Notes: generated by a model not told the origin, from the sequence alone. A stretch of DNA of 64,000 bases from J054 sp965223095 (GCA_965223095.1 OZ244979.1:2418001-2482000), one strand, 5' to 3'. Counted from the stretch's first letter, positions 26,352-35,412 are shown. Numbers and translations: made by a program.

Positions 26352-27016
26352 TGCGTGGTTTCGCACTGTTGCTGATAACCGCCAGTTTGGTGAGCTGCAG
26401 TAGCGCTGTTCGCTGGGCTGCTGACAGCTATACGGTGCGCGAGGGGGATACGCTGTTCTCCATCGCTTCGAGATTCAATGTTGCGGCTGGGGATCTGGCG
26501 GCCTGGAATAGTCTGGGCGATGGCCGCTTGATCTACCCGGGCCAGCGGCTGCGCCTGCGAGGTCCTAAATCGTCATCACGGACCGCAAGCGGCGAAACTG
26601 ATTCGCGCCGTCCGGCCGTCAGTCCCGCAAGGCCGCCAATACCGGTTGGTGTATGGCGCTGGCCGACGCAGGGCCAGGTCAGCGCGGCTTTTGGCGCAGG
26701 GCCAAGTACCCAGTCGGGTATTCAAATTGCAGGTCGCCAGGGTCAGGCGGTTTTTGCTGCGGCTGCGGGTGAAGTGGTGTATGCCGGTAGCGGCTTAAAG
26801 AGCTACGGACTACTGATTATCATTAAGCACAACGACAGCTACCTGAGTGCCTATGGACACAATCGCAAGATATTGGTCAAAGAGGGCGACATAGTTCGTG
26901 CCGGCCAAGATATTGCGCAGATGGGCGAGGGTCCGGGGCAAAAGGCCTTATTGCATTTCGAAGTGCGGCAAGACGGACAGCCTGTGAATCCCTTGCGTTT
27001 TCTGCCGACACCCTGA
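26351..27016 (+). CDS. nlpD: Murein hydrolase activator NlpD (LysM + LytM lipoprotein)
   Basis: NlpD is an outer-membrane lipoprotein that activates the amidase AmiC at the division site. ATG 26351 overlaps the upstream stop (TGATG) and gives 221 residues with a lipobox LVSC near residue 16. A LysM domain (YTVREGDTLFSIASRF) follows, then a Ser/Pro/Arg linker, then an M23/LytM domain from about residue 95. The LytM zinc ligands are lost: the HxxxD motif is SGIQIAG and HxH is LLHFE. This matches the catalytically dead activator class. rpoS, the usual next gene, is absent. Confidence 0.93.
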   Translation: MRGFALLLITASLVSCSSAVRWAADSYTVREGDTLFSIASRFNVAAGDLAAWNSLGDGRLIYPGQRLRLRGPKSSSRTASGETDSRRPAVSPARPPIPVGVWRWPTQGQVSAAFGAGPSTQSGIQIAGRQGQAVFAAAAGEVVYAGSGLKSYGLLIIIKHNDSYLSAYGHNRKILVKEGDIVRAGQDIAQMGEGPGQKALLHFEVRQDGQPVNPLRFLPTP

Positions 27017-27020
27017 AGTA

Positions 27021-27389
27021 TTATTCAAGGAGTAGCGCGGCGACGACGCGGCGGCCCTCACCGGCGAGCACATTAAATGTTCTGCAAGCAGCAGCCGTGT
27101 CCATGTACTCAAAACCGATGCCTTGCTGCATGATGGTGCTGATGAGCCTAAGGGGCGGGAAAATCTGATTGGGTCCGGTACCGAACAAGATAACTTCCGG
27201 TTGCTCTGTTATCGCGATATCGAAATCCTCTACGGTCATGGATTCAATATCGGGCGGCGACCAATTCTCGTGGATGCTCGCGGGTGATAAAATAACCGGT
27301 GAGGTCAAAATTTCTTTACCCACCCGCAGCTCGCCGGTCAGATAGGAACGAATTTGAATATTGCGGCTTTCGTCGAGAGCAAACTGCAT
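27021..27389 (-). CDS. Mth938-like domain protein
   Basis: The 122-residue product carries the DUF498/Mth938 signature in order: VILSP, IESM...FDIAI, PEVILFGTGPNQIFPP, GIGFEYMDTAAACRTFNVLAGEGRRVVAALLL. The family is small, soluble and of unknown biochemical role; human NDUFAF3, a complex I assembly factor, shares the fold. ATG 27389 is chosen over one three codons earlier because family members open with MQF-like sequence. It is convergent with nlpD (4 bases between stops) and divergent from recJ, in the position where rpoS normally follows nlpD. Confidence 0.88.
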   Translation of the reverse strand: MQFALDESRNIQIRSYLTGELRVGKEILTSPVILSPASIHENWSPPDIESMTVEDFDIAITEQPEVILFGTGPNQIFPPLRLISTIMQQGIGFEYMDTAAACRTFNVLAGEGRRVVAALLLE

Positions 27390-27466
27390 GGCTGTCAAAA
27401 AATCTCCTCGGGCCGCCTGTTAGCGGCTGTAAGTTCAGCATTTACCGCTTGCGAGTATTTTAGACC

Positions 27467-29221
27467 ATGAAACCCGATGTTTCGGGTTTAGACAAGCTGA
27501 CCATTAAGCGGCGCGCGGTGAACTCCAAGCGCCTTGAGGCCTTGCCCAGTAGTTTGCATCCGGTCCTTCGGCGCGTCTATGCGGCGCGGGACATTTCTTG
27601 CCAGGAATTGGATCATTCGCTGGCCGCGTTATTGCCCATTGGCGGGCTGGAGTCGGCGGTGCTGGCGGCAGAACGTTTGCTGCGCGCACGACAGAACCGG
27701 GAGAGCATCATTGTCATTGGTGATTTCGATGCGGATGGTGCCACGGCATCGGCTTTGGTGGTGACTTGCTTGCGAGGTTTCGGCTTTGAGAATGTCGGGT
27801 TTCTTGTACCCGACCGATTTCGCTTGGGCTATGGGCTTTCCGTGGCCATTGCGGAAGAGGCGGCGCGGGTTCGGCCAGACTTAATCATTACCGTCGACAA
27901 CGGCGTGTCCAGCCTTGCAGGCGTGCAAAGGGCGCGCGACTTGGGAATGGATGTCATTGTGACCGATCATCATTTGCCCGGTACGCAGTTGCCGGATGCC
28001 AATGTGATTGTGAACCCAAACTTGCCGGGGGAGTCTTTTCAGGGAAAGTCTTTGGCGGGGGTCGGCGTTGCCTTTTATGTAATGGCCGCCCTGGCTCGTG
28101 GCCTGGGCGAGCGGGGCTTGCTAGATGCCAAATTCGCCCAGAAGATTTTGCAATCCACCCTCGATCTGGTGGCCTTGGGGACTGTCGCGGATATGGTGCC
28201 CCTGGATTACAACAACCGGATTCTAGTAGCGGCAGGCTTACGCCGCTTGCGGGCAGGTCATGGGCGACCGGGTATTCAAGCGCTTTTTGCGGTAGCCGGT
28301 CGTAACATACGCGCGGCCAAAAGTAGTGATTTCGGCTACGCCATCGGTCCGCGTCTTAACGCGGCCGGCCGCCTCACCGACATGTCCTTGGGGATTCACT
28401 GTCTACTGGCCGAGAGCTTAGCCGAGGCGCAATCTCTTGCGAATCAGCTAGAGCGTCTAAATCAAGAACGTCGCGAAATGCAAGACGCGATGGAAATGGA
28501 TGCGCGGGAGCATCTACGCAAGGCCACGGCGCGGCTGGCTAGCCAGCCGGCCAGTGCTTACTGTTTGTTTGATGCACAATGGCACGAGGGTATCGTAGGC
28601 CTGGTGGCGACCCGACTAAAGGATCAGTGTCGGCGGCCGGTGATTGCGTTCGCGCCGGCGGATCAGGCTGGCTTGCTAAAAGGTTCCGCCCGTTCAGTCC
28701 AGGGTATTCACATTCGCGATGTGCTCGATCGAGTTGCTGCGCAATATCCCGCGTTGATTAAGCAGTTCGGCGGGCATGCCATGGCCGCTGGCCTCACGCT
28801 AAATGCCGACGACTTGGATAGTTTTACCGGGGCTTTTGAGCAGGCCGTCGGCGCCCTAGGTTTCGCGTTCACGCCAGCCGACGTCCTTTGGACAGATGGT
28901 GATTTAGGCCAGGACGAGCTACAGGTCGATTTTGCTGCGGAGCTGGCCAGCGCCCAGCCCTGGGGCCAAGCTTGCCCGGAACCGGTTTTCGATGGCTATT
29001 TTGAGGTCGCCAGTGCTCGTGTGTTGAAAAATCGTCATTTGAAAATGGATTTGCGCCCAGCGGGCGGTCGCAGGACAATCGACGCGATTGCGTTCAATCA
29101 ACCCGAACTGCCCTCACAAGTCCATGATCAGCCGCTTCGTTTTGCCTATCGGCTGGATGTAAACGAGTATCGTAATCGTCGCCAGGCACAGTTAATCGTC
29201 GAGCATGCGCAGCTAGATTAG
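27467..29221 (+). CDS. recJ: Single-stranded-DNA-specific exonuclease RecJ
   Basis: RecJ is a 5'-3' single-strand exonuclease in RecF-pathway recombination, mismatch repair and base-excision repair. The 584-residue protein shows the DHH-family motifs: DFDADG at 86-91, VDNGVSS, TDHH at 166-169, GTVADMVPL and GPRLNAAGR. The DHHA1 domain has QWHEGIVGLVATRL and FGGHAMAAGL. A C-terminal OB-fold ends near RRQAQLIVEH. Length and domain order are normal. Confidence 0.96.
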   Translation: MKPDVSGLDKLTIKRRAVNSKRLEALPSSLHPVLRRVYAARDISCQELDHSLAALLPIGGLESAVLAAERLLRARQNRESIIVIGDFDADGATASALVVTCLRGFGFENVGFLVPDRFRLGYGLSVAIAEEAARVRPDLIITVDNGVSSLAGVQRARDLGMDVIVTDHHLPGTQLPDANVIVNPNLPGESFQGKSLAGVGVAFYVMAALARGLGERGLLDAKFAQKILQSTLDLVALGTVADMVPLDYNNRILVAAGLRRLRAGHGRPGIQALFAVAGRNIRAAKSSDFGYAIGPRLNAAGRLTDMSLGIHCLLAESLAEAQSLANQLERLNQERREMQDAMEMDAREHLRKATARLASQPASAYCLFDAQWHEGIVGLVATRLKDQCRRPVIAFAPADQAGLLKGSARSVQGIHIRDVLDRVAAQYPALIKQFGGHAMAAGLTLNADDLDSFTGAFEQAVGALGFAFTPADVLWTDGDLGQDELQVDFAAELASAQPWGQACPEPVFDGYFEVASARVLKNRHLKMDLRPAGGRRTIDAIAFNQPELPSQVHDQPLRFAYRLDVNEYRNRRQAQLIVEHAQLD

Positions 29222-29381
29222 CGGCGCATGCGACCAGTCTCGATTAACCGTTGAAGTATCGAAGAAGCTGGCAGGCGCAGCTGCTTTAGTTGGTCATGTC
29301 CTTACCTAGGTAGCTGATGGTCGGCCACGGCTTAGCGGCGCGCCATAAAAGTCGCCCACCCGCTCCGATTCGCATACTTAG

Positions 29382-30839
29382 TCAGCGGCGAAGCTTTTCT
29401 AGCCAAAACTCCATCTGTCTGCCGGCGGCTTCTCTTCCGCCCAAACCAAAAGATAGGGCGATGGCTACCGCGACCGCACCCAAGACCAAAGCAAAGGCCA
29501 GGTTGACGATATCATCAGCGATGCCCATGGCTCTCAAGCCCATGGCCACGACTAATCCGAGTATCGCGATACGGGCAATACTGGCGATGGCGGATACGCC
29601 GTCGCCGCTCATTTGCAAAATGGCCTTGTAGGCGAGATTAGCAAGCCAGAATCCTGCTGCCAGAATGATGCTGCCCAACAGGATCTGTCCGGCGAATTGG
29701 ACCAAGGTGGTCACGAGCTGCTCAACCTGAAAGAAGCCCAACTGATTAGCGGCTTCAACGCTGGCCAGTAGCAATATGAAGGTGCTGACGATGACGCCAG
29801 CGAGTCGCGAAATTTTCAAACCGCCGTCGGTCAGTTGAACTAAGCCCATCTTCTGTGGGATTTCGTCGGCGCCGAATCCATGCAGCAACTTCGTCGTTAA
29901 GCCAGAGATAAATCTCGCTAAGAAAAAGGCCACGGTCAAAATCACGATGGCGGCAAACACCCTGGGAATAGCCGCCATGAAGGTGGCCAACATTTGTGTA
30001 GCGGGTTCGGATATAGCATCTATTTCAAGGGCGTTGATGGCGGCGATGAGGGCCGGAACGAAAACAAAAATAAAGACAATAAGGCCGGCCAGCTTCGATA
30101 AGCGAATATCGGCCGCAAGACCGACCTGTCCGCCCAAGTTATCAAATCCGGTGGCGGCTAATAGGTTGCTAACCAGATCTCGCAAGAGCCGTGCGATGAA
30201 CCAGCCGATGGCACCGATGGCCAGCGCGCCGATAATGTTTGGCAGCATGGTCAACATCTGGTCCACCATGTTTTGCACCGGCGTCAATAAGCCGCCCAAT
30301 TGCAAGGTGCCGAGAATCGCGGGAAGAAATAATAGAATCGTTAGCCAATATAGAACGTTGCCAAGGTTCGTGCTCATGGGCTGCATGTCGGCCTCTCGCG
30401 ACAAGGTTTCGTCTAGGCGAGTGGCGCCCAGCGCTTGGGTCATGAACTTGCGGACCAGGCTGGCGACGACCCAAGCGATCAGAGCTAAAATCACGCCGCC
30501 CACTAAATTGGGCGCGTAGTTGGTGAGTTTCGTCGCTAGGGCTTCCAGTGGGGCTGAAACCGACCCGAGGTTTAAGGCGCTGAAAAACGCGACCAGCACG
30601 AAAAGCATGATGATCAAGAACGCGCCCGTGGCGATCATGGATTCCATTTTCAGGCGGCCGGAGGTTGTGCTTTCAAATCGGGAGTCGAGTTGCATTATTC
30701 CCAGCAGCTTTCGCAGTCCGGCTCGAACGGCGACGGCGAGAAACCAACCGATGACGAGAATGGCCAGTGCCATCAGTAGATTCGGCAAGGTTTCCGATAG
30801 GGTAGTTCCAAGTGGTCCGAACAGTTCGCTTAGGTTCAT
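29382..30839 (-). CDS. Membrane protein with five TM-helix (PF05552-type) repeats, mechanosensitive-channel-related
   Basis: The 485-residue product is almost entirely hydrophobic. It contains about five copies of a unit with pattern P-x-[IL]-[IVL]-x-[GA]-x(6)-[GA]-W/F-x-[IVL]-A-x(3)-R, near residues 20-55, 109-145, 200-235, 291-325 and 384-420. Each unit ends in a small amphipathic segment. These match the conserved TM-helix repeat found beside MscS-type channels (as in CmpX). The final segment, GIADDIVNLAFALVLGAVAVAIALSFGLGGRE, resembles the glycine/alanine-rich MscS pore helix. No MscS beta domain follows. GGGGGGA lies about 8 bases before ATG 30839. Channel function is inferred, not shown. 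Confidence 0.8.
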   Translation of the reverse strand: MNLSELFGPLGTTLSETLPNLLMALAILVIGWFLAVAVRAGLRKLLGIMQLDSRFESTTSGRLKMESMIATGAFLIIMLFVLVAFFSALNLGSVSAPLEALATKLTNYAPNLVGGVILALIAWVVASLVRKFMTQALGATRLDETLSREADMQPMSTNLGNVLYWLTILLFLPAILGTLQLGGLLTPVQNMVDQMLTMLPNIIGALAIGAIGWFIARLLRDLVSNLLAATGFDNLGGQVGLAADIRLSKLAGLIVFIFVFVPALIAAINALEIDAISEPATQMLATFMAAIPRVFAAIVILTVAFFLARFISGLTTKLLHGFGADEIPQKMGLVQLTDGGLKISRLAGVIVSTFILLLASVEAANQLGFFQVEQLVTTLVQFAGQILLGSIILAAGFWLANLAYKAILQMSGDGVSAIASIARIAILGLVVAMGLRAMGIADDIVNLAFALVLGAVAVAIALSFGLGGREAAGRQMEFWLEKLRR

Positions 30840-31405
30840 GTCAATTTCCCCCCAAGGGCGTACAGGACGTACTGAATGGGAAACTCACTAAAGAATCCCA
30901 TAGCGTAATACCGCCAAACCTGTGGCAGTTAACATAAAGTCTATACTGTCAGAGGCTTAGCCGCCAATTTGACTGTTTTGGCTGCCAGCTCGGCCGGTGG
31001 CGTCACACCGCCGCCGGCCGAGCTGGCAGCCGTGCTGGGGTCTGTCCGTTAGCGTTTTTCGGGTCTCTGGGCGGATGCCAACTTCCGTGTGAGGTTTCCC
31101 GCACGCGAATTTGTCTGCACTGGCAACTATCCTGCTGGATGCTTGTGGCGTTCGGAGCAGATTGGCTGCGTGATAAATTGATCGTTCTGGCATGTTGATG
31201 GCTTGCATTGTCGCGATGATTCTCCCCGGGCTCTGGGTGGTCTGGTCACACAAATAGACGAGACGTGATGATCGCAGCTTAACCTGGGTGGGATTACGAC
31301 AAAGAACATTGCGTTTCCCACAGCTTAGCCCTTTATTTGCCAGGTCAATCTGACTAGGATTACGCGCTTCCTAGATTTCCCCTTACCAAGCTTAGAGACT
31401 AGTCC
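30840..31405. other. 566-base non-coding region between the channel-like gene and prfB
   Basis: This is the longest gap in the window. It separates divergent genes, so promoters for both should lie here. I found no frame with family-like sequence on either strand; the longest open frame on the minus strand (98 codons, about 30957-31253) has no recognisable motif. The clear structural element is the 23-bp hairpin at 30980-31031. No strong sigma-70 hexamer pair and no known riboswitch consensus were seen. Confidence 0.5.
30980..31031. repeat. Long inverted repeat (18-bp perfect arms, 23-bp stem)
   Basis: GGCTGCCAGCTCGGCCGG at 30980-30997 is the exact reverse complement of 31014-31031. The stem extends inward by one G-T wobble and four pairs (GGCG/CGCC-type) to leave a 6-nt loop (31003-31008). 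Neither strand has a T run after the hairpin (the + strand has TTTT before it), so it is not a canonical terminator. It lies about 140 bases upstream of the channel-like gene's start and 375 bases upstream of prfB. Confidence 0.85.
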
Positions 31406-32501
31406 ATGGAAATTGGTCCACTTAAGAGTAGCATCAAGGAGTTGCAAACCCGCAGCGACGCTCTAAGGGGGTACCTTTGACTTTGCTGGCAGTCAACGTC
31501 GTCTTGAAGAGATCAATCGCCACTTTGAAGACCCAAAAATATGGGACCGGCAAAAAGAAGCCGAGGCCCTCGGCCGGGAGCGAGCCAAGTTAGAACTGGT
31601 GGTTGCGGAGCTGACGCGACTACATCAGGGTTTGGCCGACGCTATTGAGCTATTGGAGTTGGCGTCTGCCGAGTCCGACCAGGAAACTGTCACCGAGCTC
31701 GAGCATGATCTTGCTTCAATGCTTGCAGTCGTTGAGCGCCTGGAGTTTCGGCGTATGTTCAATCGCCGCGCCGATGAGGCCAATGCTTTCATGGACATTC
31801 AAGCGGGTTCCGGCGGGACCGAGGCGCAAGACTGGGCGGAAATGCTACTGCGTATGTACTTAAAGTGGGGGGAGAGCAATAATTTTGCTACCGAGTTGAT
31901 CGAAGTATCAGCTGGGGAAGTGGCGGGTATCAAGAGCGCGACCCTGCGTATCGTCGGCGATCATGCCTACGGTTGGTTACGCACCGAGACTGGCGTGCAT
32001 CGTTTGGTTCGAAAGTCACCCTTTGATTCGGGTAATCGGCGACATACGTCTTTTGCCGCAGTGTTTGTCGCTCCGGAAATAGAGGATGATATTGATATTG
32101 AAATCGATCCATCGGACCTGCGTATTGATGTATACCGCGCGAGCGGCGCGGGGGGTCAGCATGTGAACCGGACGGAATCAGCGGTGCGTATTACCCATAA
32201 CCCAACGGGCACAGTCGTACAGTGCCAAAATGATCGCTCTCAGCACAAGAATAAGGCGACGGCCATGAAACAATTGCGCGCTAAGCTCTACGAGCTCGAG
32301 GAACAGCGGCGGCGAGCCGAGGCTCAAGTGACCGAAGAAAGTAAATCTGATATCGGCTGGGGGCAGCAGATTCGCTCTTACGTGTTGGATCAATCCCGAG
32401 TTAAAGATCTGCGCACCGGTGAAGAATCGGGTAACCCGGATGCGATTCTAAATGGTGATTTGAACCGTTTTATCGAGGCAAGTTTGAAACAGGGCGTGTA
32501 G
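31406..32501 (+). CDS. prfB: Peptide chain release factor 2 (programmed +1 frameshift)
   Basis: RF2 releases peptides at UGA and UAA. ATG 31406 opens 24 codons (MEIGPLKSSIKELQTRSDAL, then RGYL) that end at an in-frame UGA, 31478-31480. Reading resumes in the +1 frame from GAC at 31479 and runs to 32501, for 364 residues, matching the usual length. The specificity motif SPF lies in VRKSPFDSG and the catalytic GGQ is at residues 249-251. Without the shift the downstream frame would lack its N-terminal domain. lysS follows by 18 bases, a common pairing. The shift autoregulates RF2 because low RF2 stalls the ribosome at the UGA. Confidence 0.97.
31465..31481 (+). promoter_or_regulatory. RF2 programmed frameshift signal
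   Basis: The sequence AAGGGGGTACCTTTGAC contains an internal Shine-Dalgarno-like AGGGGG (31466-31471), the slippery CTT codon (31475-31477) and the UGA stop with a following C (31478-31481). Order and spacing match the E. coli prfB site, which differs only in the Tyr codon (TAT there, TAC here). Confidence 0.95.
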
Positions 32502-32519
32502 CTTGGGGTCCGTAGAATA

Positions 32520-34007
32520 ATGAATGATGAGAATCGATTGATCGCCGAGCGGCGGCGCAAGCTTAGCGAGCTGCGCAGCGCCGGGTTTGCCTTTCCTAAT
32601 GATTGTCGCCGGGACGTCTTGGCTGGCCAAATTCAGGCCACTTATGCAGCGCACAGTGACGCAGCGCTAGCGGCGGAGGCTGTCGAGGTGAACATCGCAG
32701 GGCGACTCATGGCCAAGCGGGTCATGGGTAAAGTGGCCTTCGCCAAGCTGCAGGATAGATCGGGTCAAGTGCAGATTTTCTTGCAGCGTGATGCCCTGGG
32801 AGCGGAAATTTATCAAGACTTCAAAGCTTGGGATCTGGGCGATATAGCCTGGGCGCGGGGCCTGTTGTTTCGCACGAAAACAGGCGAACTGACGGTGAAG
32901 GTTTCGGAATTGCGCTTACTCACCAAGTCCTTGCGGCCCTTGCCCGAAAAGTTTCACGGGCTCACTGACCAGGAACAACGCTACCGCCAGCGCTATGTTG
33001 ACTTGATTGTCACGCCCAGCACAAGAGAAATCTTTAAGACGCGCACGAGCATCATTCAGTACATTAGAAATTATCTGGACGCCATGGATTTCATGGAAGT
33101 CGAAACGCCCATGATGCATCCTATTCCTGGTGGCGCCATCGCGCGGCCGTTCGTTACCCACCACAACGCTTTGAAACGGGATCTCTATTTGCGTATTGCC
33201 CCAGAGCTTTATTTGAAGCGTTTAGTAGTGGGTGGTTTTGAGCGTGTTTACGAAATTAATCGTAGCTTTCGCAACGAGGGAGTTTCAACGCAGCATAACC
33301 CGGAGTTCACGATGCTAGAACTCTATATGGCATATGCCGACTATAAAGTACTCATAGACCTACTAGAAAACTTGATACGCAGTCTTGCCTTATCGCTACG
33401 AGATTCCGATGAGATAGAGTATCAAGGCAAGACCTACGATTTATCGAAGGATTTCGCGCGATTGAGTGTTGAAGAGGCGGTCGCAAAGTTTAATCCGCAA
33501 CTAGATGCTGGTCGCTTGCGGGATCGTGAGTATCTTGCCGACGTTTGTGAGCAACTGGAAATTCCGCTGCAAGCAAGTTATCAAAGCGGCAAATTGTTGA
33601 CTGAGATTTTTGAAAAGACTGCGGAACCCCGATTGATTGAGCCGACCGTCATTACCGGTTACCCGGCCGAGGTGTCGCCGTTGGCGCGTCGCACCGACGG
33701 CGACGACTGGCTGACCGACCGCTTTGAATTTTTCCTGGCGGGTCGCGAAATTGCCAATGGTTTTTCCGAACTGAACGATGCGGAAGATCAGGCCGCGCGT
33801 TTTCGGGCGCAAGTGGATCAGAAAGATGCGGGCGATGCGGAGGCCATGTTTTACGACGATGATTATATTGCCGCCTTGGAATACGGCATGCCGCCGACGG
33901 CGGGGCTCGGTATCGGGATTGACCGTCTGACGATGTTCCTGACGGACTCGCCGAGTATTCGCGATGTTCTGCTATTTCCGCACCTGCGTGATTCAGCAAA
34001 AGCTTAG
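32520..34007 (+). CDS. lysS: Lysyl-tRNA synthetase, class II
   Basis: LysS charges tRNA(Lys). The 495-residue protein has an N-terminal OB-fold anticodon-binding domain (about 55-145, VNIAGRLMAKRVMGKVAFAKL-type strands). The class II core follows: motif 1 around MEVETPMMHPIPGGA, motif 2 FRNEGVSTQHNPEFTMLE, and motif 3 GLGIGIDRLTM near the C-terminus. It shares a transcript with prfB. The ygfZ gene converges on it after 107 bases. Confidence 0.97.
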   Translation: MNDENRLIAERRRKLSELRSAGFAFPNDCRRDVLAGQIQATYAAHSDAALAAEAVEVNIAGRLMAKRVMGKVAFAKLQDRSGQVQIFLQRDALGAEIYQDFKAWDLGDIAWARGLLFRTKTGELTVKVSELRLLTKSLRPLPEKFHGLTDQEQRYRQRYVDLIVTPSTREIFKTRTSIIQYIRNYLDAMDFMEVETPMMHPIPGGAIARPFVTHHNALKRDLYLRIAPELYLKRLVVGGFERVYEINRSFRNEGVSTQHNPEFTMLELYMAYADYKVLIDLLENLIRSLALSLRDSDEIEYQGKTYDLSKDFARLSVEEAVAKFNPQLDAGRLRDREYLADVCEQLEIPLQASYQSGKLLTEIFEKTAEPRLIEPTVITGYPAEVSPLARRTDGDDWLTDRFEFFLAGREIANGFSELNDAEDQAARFRAQVDQKDAGDAEAMFYDDDYIAALEYGMPPTAGLGIGIDRLTMFLTDSPSIRDVLLFPHLRDSAKA

Positions 34008-34114
34008 CGAGTGCGGAACTGATACGGCCCGGCTCAGGATTATGGCGCTAAATCGAACGGTATAGATGCGGCCGACTCGAAGCTCGCTTTGCCGTTCTGG
34101 TCCACCGCGCGGTG

Positions 34115-35020
34115 CTAGTTAGCCAGGGGTATGTCATAGGGCAGTGGCAACAGTTCCAAGGGCATCTTGCGGCCGTCGAAGAGTGGCTTGTCTATGTTGG
34201 TCAACTGAATGACAGCCAGTAGTCGAGCGCCGCCGGCCAGCGTTGTCGCCGCAACGACACGGCCCGCGTTCTTATCATCGGATGTCAGCAAGGAATCACC
34301 CGCCGCTAAATGGGGATTATTGGCTGACGCCAAGCGAAACATGCGCCGTTTGATACGGCCCAGGTTTTGGGTTCGCGCGATAATTTCTTGGCCCACATAA
34401 CAACCTTTGGAAAAGCTGATGCCATCGAGTAAGTCTAGGTTGACCATTTGCGGGACAAAGGCTTCGCTGGTCTTAGTCGTCACGCTGGGTATGCCTTGAT
34501 CGATATTCATTAGTTGCCACTCGGCATCGCTAGCAGTGAGCAGCTCGCTGGTGGCCAATGCCCGGGCCAGGTGTTGTTTCTCACCGAGCAGCAATGCCCG
34601 GCTGGAATCTCCCGCTAAACGTGCGACAACTGTGCCGCCCTGATGGTTGCTGGCCTGTGGATGGGCGTCGAGGGATAGGTCGAGCACCGTGGTTTCATGA
34701 TTTTTCGGCAAGCGATGCAGCCCATACACAGCCATGGGCGCGACGTCGATAACAATCGACGCTCTGAGTATGAACATACGCAGCCGCATAACGATGCCGT
34801 CGGTAAGTTCTCGGGGTACGACGATCAGAATGTCATCATGCCGCTCCATCAGTTGCCCAATTAGCAATAGACGTCCCTGAGGGTTGGTCCAGCCAGTCAA
34901 AAGTGCTTGGCTAGGGCTGAGCTGGTTTAGATCTTGCGTCAACTGACCCTGTAAAAAGCTGCGGCGGTCAGTACCCGCCACGCTGATGACGGCGAACTGT
35001 GATAGGGGCAGAGCATCCAT
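34115..35020 (-). CDS. ygfZ: tRNA-modifying/Fe-S cluster protein YgfZ
   Basis: YgfZ is a folate-binding protein of the glycine-cleavage T-protein fold that supports Fe-S enzymes such as MiaB. The 301-residue product has the signature KGCYVGQE near residue 205 with its essential Cys, followed by RTQNLGRIKRRMFRL. The N-terminal part contains GTDRRSFLQGQLTQDL, typical of the family. It is divergent from the succinate dehydrogenase locus, a frequent neighbourhood in gammaproteobacteria, and succinate dehydrogenase itself needs Fe-S clusters. Confidence 0.93.
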   Translation of the reverse strand: MDALPLSQFAVISVAGTDRRSFLQGQLTQDLNQLSPSQALLTGWTNPQGRLLLIGQLMERHDDILIVVPRELTDGIVMRLRMFILRASIVIDVAPMAVYGLHRLPKNHETTVLDLSLDAHPQASNHQGGTVVARLAGDSSRALLLGEKQHLARALATSELLTASDAEWQLMNIDQGIPSVTTKTSEAFVPQMVNLDLLDGISFSKGCYVGQEIIARTQNLGRIKRRMFRLASANNPHLAAGDSLLTSDDKNAGRVVAATTLAGGARLLAVIQLTNIDKPLFDGRKMPLELLPLPYDIPLAN

Positions 35021-35084
35021 ATGGCGAGACTTGTTATTGACAACTGTAATGAAAACGGGCCTTTATTCTGGCACAATCGCCGCC

Positions 35085-35297
35085 ATGTCAGCAGTGCGCT
35101 TAGATTCCAAGTCGCCATCCGGCGCGGCAGCCGAACAGGGCAAGTGTTCAGTTATGCAGCCTTCGCCCGGATCTCAGGCTTCGCCGGCTGCCGTTGAGCC
35201 CGCGGTCTCCAAGATCAACGAAACAGGCGGGCCCGCCGGGCTGGAACCGACCCGGTACGGTGATTGGGAACGTAAGGGCCGATGCATTGATTTCTAA
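35085..35297 (+). CDS. SDHAF4-like succinate dehydrogenase assembly factor (DUF1674)
   Basis: The 70-residue product from ATG 35085 has a low-complexity Ser/Ala/Pro N-terminus. It ends in the diagnostic C-terminal motif of the DUF1674/SDHAF4 family: ETGGPAGLEPTRYGDWERKG and then RCIDF. In mitochondria SDHAF4 binds flavinylated SDHA and promotes its joining to SDHB. Homologues are common in alphaproteobacteria. Here it lies 115 bases upstream of sdhC on the same strand, so a role in assembling this SDH is likely. A frame extends upstream to 34986 into the ygfZ start region, but ATG 35085 is the more sensible start. Confidence 0.85.
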   Translation: MSAVRLDSKSPSGAAAEQGKCSVMQPSPGSQASPAAVEPAVSKINETGGPAGLEPTRYGDWERKGRCIDF

Positions 35298-35412
35298 CGC
35301 GGATTCAAGCGAGCTGATTTGATTCCATGCCATGGCCGCGGGGTCGCCCAGCCTAAATCCAAACGGATTGGGGCCTTGGTAATGAGTGAGTGAATGACTT
35401 GGAGGGTTGGGC

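Noticed and set aside
29947..30519. 190-codon open frame on the + strand
   Set aside because: It is antisense to the channel-like gene, whose repeats and membrane pattern are clear; the + frame has no family-like sequence.
30980..31031. The long hairpin as a transcription terminator
   Set aside because: There is no T tract following it in either direction and it is not placed after a gene end.
30957..31253. 98-codon open frame on the minus strand in the gap before prfB
   Set aside because: It runs over the long hairpin, has no recognisable motif and no good ribosome binding site, and the composition does not look coding.
31406..31480. prfB read as a pseudogene with an early stop
   Set aside because: The stop is the conserved UGA of the RF2 frameshift signal, with all elements in place.
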